In this document: piece by piece, positions 19,293 through 27,312 of the stretch | Layout of the letters: the number at the start of each line of letters is the position of its first letter | Numbering within the stretch: the first letter of the stretch is position 1 | Position numbers and translations under genes: made by a program | Assembly (NCBI GenBank): GCA_023666945.1 | Contig: JAMPAY010000016.1 | Location: forward strand, 1 to 53,992 | Length of the DNA: 53,992 bases | Direction of reading: 5' to 3' | Source of the DNA: Paludibacter sp. | Lineage (GTDB): Bacteria; Bacteroidota; Bacteroidia; Bacteroidales; Paludibacteraceae | The notes under the pieces: model-generated | Database searches by the model: none | Told to the model about the DNA's origin: nothing | Seen by the model: the letters and a program-made list of their open reading frames with translations, nothing else

Positions 19293-20038
19293 TGCAGTTC
19301 CTCCTTAATCCAATCATAGCCTTTTTCTTCCAGTTCAAGAGCCAATTCCTTAGGTCCTGTCTTCACAATACGTCCGTTGTAAAGGATATGTACAAAATCC
19401 GGAACAATATAGTCCAACAGACGTTGGTAGTGGGTAATGACGATGCTTGCATTCTCGGTAGTCTTTAGTTTGTTGACACCATTGGCTACAATGCGCAACG
19501 CATCAATGTCCAATCCTGAGTCTGTTTCATCCAAAATACTCAAGCAGGGTTCAAGCATGGCCATTTGGAATATCTCATTGCGTTTCTTTTCGCCTCCGGA
19601 GAATCCTTCGTTCACCGAACGGTTTGTCAGACGATTGTCCATTTCAACCACCGCTTTCTTTTCGCGCATCAGGCGCAGAAATTCAGAGGCAGAGAGTGCT
19701 TCTTTTCCTTCGTGGGCACGCTTCTCGTTTACAGCGGTACGCATGAAATTCACCATGCTTACACCGGGAATCTCTACGGGATATTGAAACGACAAAAATA
19801 AACCCTCTCGAGCACGCACTTCAGGTGTCATCGCAAGCAGGTCTTTTCCGTTAAAGCTTACCGTACCGTGTGTAACTGTGTAGGCAGGATTGCCTGTCAG
19901 TACGGCTGATAGGGTCGATTTGCCGGCACCGTTAGGTCCCATAATGGCGTGTACTTCGCCTTTGTTAATAGCAAGGTTTACACCTTTCAGTATTTCTTTG
20001 CCGTTGATAGTGGCGTGTAGGTCTTTTATCTCAAGCAT
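19289..20038 (-). CDS. sufC: Fe-S cluster assembly ATPase SufC
   Basis: SufC is the ABC-type ATPase that powers the SufBCD scaffold. The 249-residue sequence has Walker [10 protein letters not shown], the Q-loop region [13 protein letters not shown], the signature SGGEKKRNE, Walker [13 protein letters not shown] and the switch His in [12 protein letters not shown]. It begins 21 bases after the glutaminyl cyclase gene on the same strand and overlaps sufD by 4 bases. No promoter is visible in the 21-base gap, so it probably depends on the prs promoter. Confidence 0.97.
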   Translation of the reverse strand: MLEIKDLHATINGKEILKGVNLAINKGEVHAIMGPNGAGKSTLSAVLTGNPAYTVTHGTVSFNGKDLLAMTPEVRAREGLFLSFQYPVEIPGVSMVNFMRTAVNEKRAHEGKEALSASEFLRLMREKKAVVEMDNRLTNRSVNEGFSGGEKKRNEIFQMAMLEPCLSILDETDSGLDIDALRIVANGVNKLKTTENASIVITHYQRLLDYIVPDFVHILYNGRIVKTGPKELALELEEKGYDWIKEELQ

Positions 20039-20059
20039 ATTATAGTTTTTTGTGGAAGG

Positions 20060-21028
20060 TTAGTTGGAAAGGACACTGCTTAGCACGGTTTTTCCCACGG
20101 CTTCAAGTGTTTGTTTGCTTATGTTACGCATGTCATCGGTAGTGGTATGCCAATAGTGTGCAAAGCCCGTTCCTGAATGTTGGTTGTAATGTATGATGTC
20201 AATGCAGGGAATACCTGCAAGTGTGTTTATGTAATAATGGTCATCGGTAAGCGGGTAGCAGGTGGTGTTCACAAACTGATTGCCGTAACCTAACGATTGT
20301 GCCGTACGCCATACTTTTTCTACATAGTTGTTGGCATATTGCATCGAGTGATATTCTTTAGGAAATATCGCATCGGGTGCACCCACCATATCAAGCAATA
20401 TGCCATATTGATAGTGCTTACGGGTCTTCTTGTTTGCTTGGTAGCGTTGCGCCCATAATTGTGATCCCAAACACCATGTGTCTTCTCGTTCTTTTCCGGT
20501 GTAGAATTCTGGAGTACCCATGTCTTCAGCATCGAAAAAAATAATATCTATACCTTTGTTGAAATCGGTTAAAGATAGTTGCCGGGCAATTTCCAACAAT
20601 ACGCCTACACCGCTGGCACCATCGTTGGCACCGGTCACAGGTGTACGACGTAAGTCGTAGTCTTCCTCTTGGTCTGCCCAAGGACGGGTGTCCCAATGGG
20701 CGCAAAGCAATATACGATTGGTTTGGTTGGGGTTATAACTGCCGATAATGTTGTAAATTGGTTGCATCTTACCCTCGTAGTCTGGCATCTGCCCCTGCTC
20801 TATGCTTATAATAGCACCAAAACGTGATAACTGTGTTTCTATATACTTTGCACAATGATAATGCGCATCCGTACCGGGTATACGGGCACCGCAGTCCACT
20901 TGGTCGGCTATGTAAGCATAAGCCGAGTCCGCCGAAAAGGCATATTCGGTCACGGTTTGTGTAGGGGTGGGCTTTCCGCATGCCAAGCCGCACAATAAGC
21001 AGTATATGTAAACCAAGGTCTTCTTCAT
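20060..21028 (-). CDS. Glutaminyl-peptide cyclotransferase, PgQC-like (M28 fold)
   Basis: The 322-residue envelope protein has a lipoprotein-like signal (LLCGLAC, Cys near residue 17) and the zinc-dependent M28 fold. Motifs match the bacterial animal-type glutaminyl cyclases known from Porphyromonas gingivalis and relatives: AHWDTRPWAD, GANDGASGVGVLLEIAR, IIFFDAEDMG, TWCLGSQLWA and a C-terminal HYWHTTTDDM. The enzyme converts N-terminal Gln of exported proteins to pyroglutamate. At least five proteins in this window should have Gln exposed after signal cleavage. Automated annotation may call it simply M28 peptidase. It lies 15 bases after prs. Confidence 0.85.
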   Translation of the reverse strand: MKKTLVYIYCLLCGLACGKPTPTQTVTEYAFSADSAYAYIADQVDCGARIPGTDAHYHCAKYIETQLSRFGAIISIEQGQMPDYEGKMQPIYNIIGSYNPNQTNRILLCAHWDTRPWADQEEDYDLRRTPVTGANDGASGVGVLLEIARQLSLTDFNKGIDIIFFDAEDMGTPEFYTGKEREDTWCLGSQLWAQRYQANKKTRKHYQYGILLDMVGAPDAIFPKEYHSMQYANNYVEKVWRTAQSLGYGNQFVNTTCYPLTDDHYYINTLAGIPCIDIIHYNQHSGTGFAHYWHTTTDDMRNISKQTLEAVGKTVLSSVLSN

Positions 21029-21043
21029 TAGGGGTTGACCTCG

Positions 21044-21991
21044 TTACGACTCTTGATTGATTTCCGAAACGCTGCGGTGTTCTTGTATGGCGCGTATCGT
21101 GTCGGCAAATGCTTTGGCTACACTCAAAATATGTACTTTCGGACATTTGTTGGTGTCAAATGGGAGCGAGTCTGTAAATACCAATTCTTCCAAAGCAGAG
21201 TCGGTTACGCGTTGGCAGGCTTCGCCCGACATTATACCGTGAGATACAACTGCGCGTACCGAAACGGCACCGTTTTCTTTCATCATGTTGGCTGCGCGGG
21301 TCAATGTTCCGGCCGTGTCACAGATGTCGTCAATAATCACCACATTCTTCCCGCGTACATTGCCTAAGATACGCATTTCTGCTATCTCATTGGCTTTTTC
21401 TCTGTGCTTGTAGCACATCACCATCGGTGCGTTCAGTTTTGCAGCCAATTTCGCGGCACGTTTCGAACCGCCTTCATCAGGAGAGGCTATAATCAGATTG
21501 TCTAAGTGCAACGACTCAATGTAATCGGCAAAGGTGTTAAAGCCATAGAGGTGGTCTACGGGGATATTGAAGAACCCTTGTATCTGCCCTGCATGCAGGT
21601 CTATGGTTATGACGCGGTCTACACCGGCCACTTGTAGCATGTCGGCAATCAGTTTTGCGCCGATAGATACTCTCGCTTTGTCTTTCCTGTCTTGCCTTGC
21701 CCAACCGAAATACGGAATAACGGCTATGATTTTGTAGGCACTGGCGCGCTTGGCTGCGTCAATCATTAGGAGCAATTCCATCAGATTGTCTGCACTCGGA
21801 CAAGTCGACTGAATCAAATAAACCGACTGACCGCGAACGGAGTCTTCAAATTCTGCGGCATATTCGCCGTCAGAGAAATGTTCTACATTGACTTTGCCCA
21901 GTTTGCAACCCAATTGTTTGCAAATACTTCGGGCGAGAAGTTCGCCTTTGCCGCCGGCGAAAATCTTGTAACGATGCGATTCTTCTATCAT
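21044..21991 (-). CDS. prs: Ribose-phosphate pyrophosphokinase
   Basis: Prs makes PRPP from ribose 5-phosphate and ATP for nucleotide, His and Trp synthesis. Motifs include FSDGEYAAEFEDSVRG, the catalytic loop AVIPYFGWARQDRKDKARV, DLHAGQIQGFFNIPVDHL, and the PRPP loop VVIIDDICDTAGTL. The start is placed at 21991 (MIEESHRYKIF), giving the family-typical 315 residues. The longer ORF beginning at 22048 would start at the -33 box, upstream of the likely transcription start. It is the first gene of a probable four-gene operon with the cyclase, sufC and sufD. Confidence 0.96.
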   Translation of the reverse strand: MIEESHRYKIFAGGKGELLARSICKQLGCKLGKVNVEHFSDGEYAAEFEDSVRGQSVYLIQSTCPSADNLMELLLMIDAAKRASAYKIIAVIPYFGWARQDRKDKARVSIGAKLIADMLQVAGVDRVITIDLHAGQIQGFFNIPVDHLYGFNTFADYIESLHLDNLIIASPDEGGSKRAAKLAAKLNAPMVMCYKHREKANEIAEMRILGNVRGKNVVIIDDICDTAGTLTRAANMMKENGAVSVRAVVSHGIMSGEACQRVTDSALEELVFTDSLPFDTNKCPKVHILSVAKAFADTIRAIQEHRSVSEINQES

Positions 21992-22017
21992 AACAGGAAA
22001 TGTACCAAAACTTGCCA

Positions 22018-22048
22018 CAAAAGTACAACATTTTTGCGATACATACAA
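22018..22048 (-). promoter_or_regulatory. Promoter of the prs operon
   Basis: On the minus strand TACTTTTG lies at 22025-22018 and TTG at 22048-22046 with a 20-bp spacer. This promoter probably serves prs, the cyclase gene, sufC and sufD, since no other is evident between them. Confidence 0.75.
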
Positions 22049-22124
22049 CTGTTTCTCTATTCTGACAGAAAATATCTCCGTACCTGCTCAAAGGCCACCC
22101 CGTAAATTGAAAATCGAGGGGTGT

Positions 22125-22170
22125 TATATACAAAAGAAGACCCCTGTTGTGGAGTCTTCTTTTGTATATA
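22125..22170. terminator. Long hairpin, terminator of the GGGtGRT operon
   Basis: A perfect 17-bp inverted repeat (TATATACAAAAGAAGAC at 22125-22141, its complement at 22154-22170) encloses a 12-base loop. It lies 17 bases after the GGGtGRT stop codon. The T-rich arm, CTTCTTTTG on the exit strand, would serve as the U tract, so it can work as a terminator on the minus strand. It is A/T-rich and unusually long. Confidence 0.6.
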
Positions 22171-22187
22171 GATATAAACAAGGGGTA

Positions 22188-23198
22188 TTACTTGTTCAGT
22201 GCAAGCGATACATTCACGGCGCAGGCAACGGTACAACCTACCATCGGGTTGTTGCCTATGCCAAGGAAACCCATCATCTCAACGTGTGCGGGTACCGACG
22301 AAGAACCTGCAAACTGAGCATCACTGTGCATACGACCCATTGTGTCGGTCATACCGTAAGATGCAGGACCGGCAGCCATGTTGTCGGGGTGAAGTGTACG
22401 ACCCGTACCGCCGCCCGATGCTACTGAGAAATAAGGTTTGCCTGCCAAAATGCGCTCTTTCTTGTAAGTTCCTGCTACGGGGTGTTGGAAACGTGTCGGG
22501 TTCGTAGAGTTACCCGTGATACTTACGTCCACATTCTCATGCCACAAAATGGCAACACCTTCGCGAACATCATCTGCACCATAGCATTTTACTTTTGCAC
22601 GAGGACCGTCGGAATAAGCCTTCTCGCGTACCACTTTCAGTTCGCCTGTGAAATAGTCAAACTCGGTCTGTACATAGGTGAAACCGTTGATGCGGCTGAT
22701 AATCATGGCAGCGTCCTTGCCCAAACCGTTCAAGATGATGCGCAGAGGATTTGTGCGTACTTTGTTTGCCATTTCGGCAATCTTAATGGCTCCTTCGGCT
22801 GCTGCGAAACTCTCATGACCGGCAAGAAATGCAAAACATTGAGTCTCTTCGCGGAGCAGACGAGCGGCCAAATTTCCATGACCGATACCTACTTTGCGGT
22901 CATCTGCCACACTACCCGGAATGCAGAATGCCTGCAAACCGATACCGATGGCCTCGGCTGCATCTGCAGCGTTCTTGCAACCTTTTTTCAAGGCAATGGC
23001 AGAACCTACAACATAGGCCCACTTGGCGTTCTCAAAGCAAATCATTTGGGTCTCCTCACAAGTCTTGTAAGGGTCCAAACCGTATTGTTCGCAAATCTGA
23101 TTGGCCTCTTCTATCGAAGCGATACCGTTTGCGTTCAGTGCCGCAAGAATTTGTTTCTCTCTGCGGTCTTGCGATTCAAAGTTTACTTCACGTAGCAT
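22188..23198 (-). CDS. GGGtGRT protein
   Basis: The 336-residue protein belongs to the family named after its GGGTGRT motif, seen here near residue 268 in SVASGGGTGRTLHPDNM. Other conserved-looking segments are GIGHGNLAARLLREETQCFAFLAGHESF and NPMVGCTVACAVNVS with two Cys near the C-terminus. It has no signal peptide. The function is not established. The gene is 4 bases downstream of a NifU-like scaffold gene, a pairing seen in many anaerobes, so a role linked to Fe-S clusters or another cofactor is plausible but inferred. Confidence 0.9.
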   Translation of the reverse strand: MLREVNFESQDRREKQILAALNANGIASIEEANQICEQYGLDPYKTCEETQMICFENAKWAYVVGSAIALKKGCKNAADAAEAIGIGLQAFCIPGSVADDRKVGIGHGNLAARLLREETQCFAFLAGHESFAAAEGAIKIAEMANKVRTNPLRIILNGLGKDAAMIISRINGFTYVQTEFDYFTGELKVVREKAYSDGPRAKVKCYGADDVREGVAILWHENVDVSITGNSTNPTRFQHPVAGTYKKERILAGKPYFSVASGGGTGRTLHPDNMAAGPASYGMTDTMGRMHSDAQFAGSSSVPAHVEMMGFLGIGNNPMVGCTVACAVNVSLALNK

Positions 23199-23202
23199 AG
23201 TA

Positions 23203-23904
23203 TTACTCCTTTCTTGGGTCTATCGATTTTACTGCACCTTGTTCGGGTTTTGTGCGTCCGTAAGTGCCGGTTACTTGTTTCAATGCTTCATCTGCGGCAA
23301 CGCCTTTCTTTATGGCATCCATAAATTTGCCCATGTGAACAAATTCATAACCGCATACCTCATTGTCTGCATCCAAATACATCTTGGTGATGTAACCTTC
23401 TGTCAATTGCAGATAGCGAGGACCTTTTACTTTGGTCGAGTAGAGTGTACCCGTTTGGCTGATTAAGCCTTTGCCCAAATCTTCCAAACCGGCACCGATA
23501 GCCAAACCGCCTTCCGAGAAAGCCGATTGGGTACGACCGTAAACGATTTGCAGGAACAGTTCGCGCATGGCGGTATTTATGGCATCGCACACAAGGTCGG
23601 TATTGAGGGCTTCCAAAAGGGTCTTGCCGGGAAGTATCTCTGCGGCCATGGCGGCTGAGTGAGTCATACCCGAGCAACCGATGGTTTCTACCAACGCTTC
23701 CTCAATAATACCGTCTTTTACGTTCAGACTGAGTTTGCAAGCACCTTGCTGAGGAGCGCACCAGCCAATACCGTGTGTCATACCGGAGATGTCCTTTATC
23801 TCCTTTGCCTTCACCCATTTGCCCTCTTCGGGGATGGGAGCGGGACCATGGTTCGGACCCTTGGCTACACAACACATGTTGTTTACTTCTTTAGAATAAA
23901 TCAT
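23203..23904 (-). CDS. NifU-like iron-sulfur cluster scaffold protein
   Basis: The 233-residue product contains a NifU_N-like region: GCSGMTHSAAMAAEILPGKTLLEAL resembles the Cys-containing segment of IscU/NifU, and Cys also occur in MCCVAKG, GWCAPQQGAC and DLVCDAI. It differs from housekeeping IscU and is known mainly as the partner of GGGtGRT proteins. Translation may start at 23904 (MIYSKEV) or at the in-frame Met nine codons later (MCCVAKG). It is the first gene of a two-gene operon, transcribed divergently from the LolA-like gene. Confidence 0.82.
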   Translation of the reverse strand: MIYSKEVNNMCCVAKGPNHGPAPIPEEGKWVKAKEIKDISGMTHGIGWCAPQQGACKLSLNVKDGIIEEALVETIGCSGMTHSAAMAAEILPGKTLLEALNTDLVCDAINTAMRELFLQIVYGRTQSAFSEGGLAIGAGLEDLGKGLISQTGTLYSTKVKGPRYLQLTEGYITKMYLDADNEVCGYEFVHMGKFMDAIKKGVAADEALKQVTGTYGRTKPEQGAVKSIDPRKE

Positions 23905-23993
23905 GTCTGTATAATTTTGTTGTTATATGTTGTATGTCTATCAATTACAGATTCTTCCGACGAACTTGGCAGGATGCTGCCGGTTGTTTCGGT

Positions 23994-24027
23994 TTGCAAA
24001 AGTACAACATTTTTCTTAATTTTGCAC
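23994..24027. promoter_or_regulatory. Superimposed divergent promoters (NifU-like / LolA-like)
   Basis: On the plus strand TTG (23994-23996) and TAATTTTG (24017-24024) have a 20-bp spacer and point to the LolA-like gene. On the minus strand TACTTTTG (24004-23997), with a weaker GTG at the -33 position (24027-24025), points to the NifU-like gene. The two promoters occupy the same DNA, so only one polymerase could bind at a time. Confidence 0.6.
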
Positions 24028-24061
24028 GCTTTTCAAAAAGAATAACGAAAAATATCTCTAT

Positions 24062-24676
24062 ATGAAGAAACTGTTAATCTTATCTTTCGCTTGCTTGTCT
24101 CTGATAATGCCTATGCAGGCGCAGAATGTCGAAGGGCGTTTGCTTACGCTCAATAGCAAACATGCCACCTTTGTTGCTCCTTTTACCGAAACAAAAGTGA
24201 TGCCACGTTTGAAAAAGGAAACGCACAAAGAGGGAACACTCTATTTCGCATCTCCCGACGCGTTGTCTATGCGCTACTCCAATCCCGAGGGAGATATAAC
24301 GCTCATCAAAGATGGTAAGTTTATGGTGCGACGCTCTGGCAAAGTGCAGAAGTTTGCACTTAAAACCGACAATTCTCCCATGCTGCTGTTGCGTAATACA
24401 TTGTTGTATAGTTTTCAAGGCGATATCAAAAGAGTGGCGGAAGAAAATAAGGCAAATTTGGTATGTAAGGAAAGTGCTACGCGTTTCGTTATTAATATAG
24501 AACGTAAAAATTCGCAAAAAGTAGGCGTTAATTCACTCCAACTTATCTACGATAAAATTACAGGCGCACTTCTTTCTTTACGTTTGGAAGAGGCCAATGG
24601 CAACTATACGTTATACGAAACACCGGGTGGAGTGCAAGGGCAAATCATTCCTGACAATGTATGGGTAATCGAATAA
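24062..24676 (+). CDS. LolA-like outer-membrane lipoprotein carrier
   Basis: The 204-residue periplasmic protein has a signal peptide cleaved probably after MQA, leaving Gln. The rest is a beta-rich domain of the LolA-like type: KEGTLYFASPDALSMRY, LIKDGKFMVRR and LRLEEANGNYTLYETPGG resemble the repeated strands of LolA. LolA proteins ferry lipoproteins across the periplasm to the outer membrane; in Bacteroidota several LolA-like paralogues exist, and I cannot say whether this one is the main carrier. Its stop codon lies inside the EamA coding region. Confidence 0.82.
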   Translation: MKKLLILSFACLSLIMPMQAQNVEGRLLTLNSKHATFVAPFTETKVMPRLKKETHKEGTLYFASPDALSMRYSNPEGDITLIKDGKFMVRRSGKVQKFALKTDNSPMLLLRNTLLYSFQGDIKRVAEENKANLVCKESATRFVINIERKNSQKVGVNSLQLIYDKITGALLSLRLEEANGNYTLYETPGGVQGQIIPDNVWVIE

Positions 24677-25566
24677 AAGCCGCATTGCCATATCTGGCTA
24701 TTCTGGCAGCAATGCTCTTTTGGGGATCTTCCGGAATTGCTACGAAGATGGCGCTGGCTACACTCCCGCCGCTAACGCTTGTTACTTTGCGTTTTCTTAT
24801 GGCGGTCTCACTTATGCTTGTCGTGGGGCTGCTCTTTGGTACGCTACAACGGCTGCAAAAGAAAGATATAGGCTTGTTCTTATTGGCGGGGTTCGTGCAA
24901 CCGTTCTGCTATTACATTCTCGAAACCTACGGATTGCAACTCTTGTCCTCACCAACAGTGGCGGAGGTGGTTCTTAGTACGGGGCCTTTGTTCGCCCCTC
25001 TTTTTGCGTTTTTGTTATTGCGCGAAAGAGTTACCGCCTGCAATATTGCAGGCATCTTGCTTTCTACATTAGGAGTGTTGCTGATGATTTTAGCAGGAAG
25101 CGATACGTTTGCCATCGGCAAGCCCTTTGGCTTTGTATTGCTTTTCTTGGCAGTGTTTGCAGCGGTATTCTATACCATATTGCTCCGTAAGATTCCTGCG
25201 TCCTACAATAGCCTTACTATCGTTTTTTATGTGCAACTCTGTAGTCTTCTCTTTTTTATTCCGGTCTTTTGTGTGGTTGATTTGCCGCATATCAACGATG
25301 TCGTTTTTTCTTGGAATGCACTGGGGGCTGTGGCATATTTGGCAGCATTATCTTCCGTAGCGGCGTTCGTTTTGTTCTGCTATACGGTGCGTTGTATCGG
25401 CGTTACACGTGCCAATGCTTTCAATAACATACGACCTGTCTTTACGGCACTTATGATGCTTTGCTTTTTCGATGAACATCTGCCTGTGCTTAAATGGGCG
25501 GGCATGTTGCTTGTTGTTGTCGGGCTCTTTTTGTGCCAATGCAAATCCCGACGGATCTCACGCTGA
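24661..25566 (+). CDS. EamA/DMT-family transporter
   Basis: The 301-residue protein has about ten hydrophobic segments in two repeated halves, as in drug/metabolite transporters of the EamA family. Family-like segments are LFWGSSGIATKMAL at the first helix and AFNNIRPVFTALMMLCFFDEHL in the second repeat. The substrate is unknown. It starts 16 bases before the LolA-like stop, so the two genes are translationally coupled although a functional link is not obvious. Confidence 0.9.
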   Translation: MGNRIKAALPYLAILAAMLFWGSSGIATKMALATLPPLTLVTLRFLMAVSLMLVVGLLFGTLQRLQKKDIGLFLLAGFVQPFCYYILETYGLQLLSSPTVAEVVLSTGPLFAPLFAFLLLRERVTACNIAGILLSTLGVLLMILAGSDTFAIGKPFGFVLLFLAVFAAVFYTILLRKIPASYNSLTIVFYVQLCSLLFFIPVFCVVDLPHINDVVFSWNALGAVAYLAALSSVAAFVLFCYTVRCIGVTRANAFNNIRPVFTALMMLCFFDEHLPVLKWAGMLLVVVGLFLCQCKSRRISR

Positions 25567-25768
25567 TAAAAGATGTTTTCTGCAATCCTTTTCGTCTGTT
25601 TGCAACAGATGCTTATTTCGCATGTTTTCTTTCGCTTTAAGTTGTTTATCTAAAATAGCAATGCTTTGTGTAAAAGGTAGTGTTTTTCTTTTGTCGTATG
25701 TTTGCGGATGTTATTCTTCCATTTTGTCAAAACCCAATTATCGGCTGTTGGTGGATTGCGCAGGTTAT

Positions 25769-25799
25769 TTGCGCAATCGGATAGATTATCGTATCTTTG
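25769..25799 (+). promoter_or_regulatory. Promoter of the GHL10-recF operon, with overlapping palindrome
   Basis: TTG at 25769-25771 and TATCTTTG at 25792-25799 have a 20-bp spacer. A perfect inverted repeat (GATTGCGCA at 25754-25762, TGCGCAATC at 25770-25778, 7-base loop) covers the -33 box, so a bound regulator could block polymerase. Confidence 0.7.
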
Positions 25800-25821
25800 C
25801 ACACAAATTACAATAATACCT

Positions 25822-27312
25822 ATGAAACGTACACTTCTCACCTTATGTCTTGCTGCTGTTCTATGTGGCACGATTGCTGCACAATCCAAGCGCGAATTGC
25901 GTGCAGCCTGGATAGCCACTGTGGCTAATATCGATTGGCCCTCCATAGAGGCGGTTGGCCGTGCCGATTTGCAAAAGCAAGAACTACTCGCTATGCTTGA
26001 TAAGTTGGAGGCCTTGCACTTTAATGCGGTGGTTTTTCAAATCCGTCCTACGGCAGATGCATTCTATATGTCCGAATTGGAACCTTTGTCTTCTTGGTTG
26101 ACGGGAAAGCAAGGGCAGACAAACGATGAGGTCTACGACCCTTTGGCGTTTGTTGTCGAAGAAGCCCACCGACGTTGTATCGATGTGCATGTATGGCTCA
26201 ATCCTTATCGGGTAACCAATGGTTTTGGACTGAAAGAATTGGCTGATACGCACGTTTGGCAGCAGCACCCCGAATGGTTTGTCGAATATGGAAAGAAGTG
26301 GTATTTCAATCCGGGGCTCGATGAAACCCGCCAATGGTTAAACAAAGTGGTGGCGGATGTCGTGCAACGCTACGATATCGATGCTATCCATTTCGATGAT
26401 TATTTCTATCCATATCGGGTGCGTGGAGAAGAATTTCCCGATGAAGAAACGTTCCGGCGTTTTCCACGCGGCTTTGCGAACAAAGATGACTGGAGACGTC
26501 ATAATGTCGATATGGTTATCGAAGAATTACAAACTACCATTAAGACGCTCAAACCATGGGTCGAGTTCGGAATATCTCCCTTTGGCGTATGGCGCAATGC
26601 CTCCTCCGATCCCGAACGGGGCAGCCGTACACAGGCAGGTGTGCAGAACTACGACGATCTCTATGCCGATATCTTGCTGTGGTTGGATAAAGGATGGATT
26701 GATTATGTGGTGCCCCAACTCTATTGGGAAATAGGCAAAAAAGTGGCTGACTACGAAATTTTGGCGCATTGGTGGGCGGAAAATAACTATGGGAAGAATC
26801 TTTATGTAGGACACTATGTCAGCAAATTGGGCGATACAAAAGCGGCTGAGGCATGGCGGCAACCCAACGAAGTGTGTCGCCAACTCCGCATCAATCAGGC
26901 GATACCGGAAATCGAAGGCTCGGTCTATTTCTCCATGCAGGGACTCATGCAGAATAAGCAGGGCATCTGCGATAGTCTGCAAACCGATTTCTATCGTTAT
27001 CATGCACTCCAACCTGCCAATCGCAATCTGCGCACAGAGGTGGCTTTGCAGCCGGTCAACTTGCGTGCTGAATACGATACACTTCGCTGGGAAGCCGCTC
27101 CCGCTATGCATGGCAATGAGGTTGCGTACTATGTGGTCTATGCTTTCCCCGCAGGACAAACGGCCGATTTCGATAATCCTGCCTATATTAAGGCACGGAC
27201 TACACAAACCCAATGGTTGGCGGATGCTGAAATGGAGAAGGGTACCGTATGGTGTGTAACAGCGGTCAATCGATTCAAGCAAGAGAGTTTACCGTGTATC
27301 TTAGTACATTAA
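25822..27312 (+). CDS. GHL10-type glycoside hydrolase (DUF187 / DigH-like)
   Basis: The 496-residue exported enzyme has a signal peptide (probable cleavage after TIAA, leaving Gln) and starts its fold with ELRAAWIATVANIDWPS. Further family segments are VHVWLNPYRV, DAIHFDDYFYPYRV, GISPFGVWRN, WIDYVVPQLYWEIG and a C-terminal fibronectin-like part. Relatives include E. coli DigH (YddW), which cuts glycan strands stripped of peptides, so a role in peptidoglycan turnover is likely. The start at 25822 follows the promoter; the longer ORF from 25702 would begin upstream of it. Its end overlaps recF by 19 bases. Confidence 0.88.
   Translation: MKRTLLTLCLAAVLCGTIAAQSKRELRAAWIATVANIDWPSIEAVGRADLQKQELLAMLDKLEALHFNAVVFQIRPTADAFYMSELEPLSSWLTGKQGQTNDEVYDPLAFVVEEAHRRCIDVHVWLNPYRVTNGFGLKELADTHVWQQHPEWFVEYGKKWYFNPGLDETRQWLNKVVADVVQRYDIDAIHFDDYFYPYRVRGEEFPDEETFRRFPRGFANKDDWRRHNVDMVIEELQTTIKTLKPWVEFGISPFGVWRNASSDPERGSRTQAGVQNYDDLYADILLWLDKGWIDYVVPQLYWEIGKKVADYEILAHWWAENNYGKNLYVGHYVSKLGDTKAAEAWRQPNEVCRQLRINQAIPEIEGSVYFSMQGLMQNKQGICDSLQTDFYRYHALQPANRNLRTEVALQPVNLRAEYDTLRWEAAPAMHGNEVAYYVVYAFPAGQTADFDNPAYIKARTTQTQWLADAEMEKGTVWCVTAVNRFKQESLPCILVH

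Noticed and set aside
21992..22048. N-terminal extension of prs from 22048
   Set aside because: This start coincides with the -33 box of the prs promoter and precedes the transcription start; 21991 gives the normal family length.
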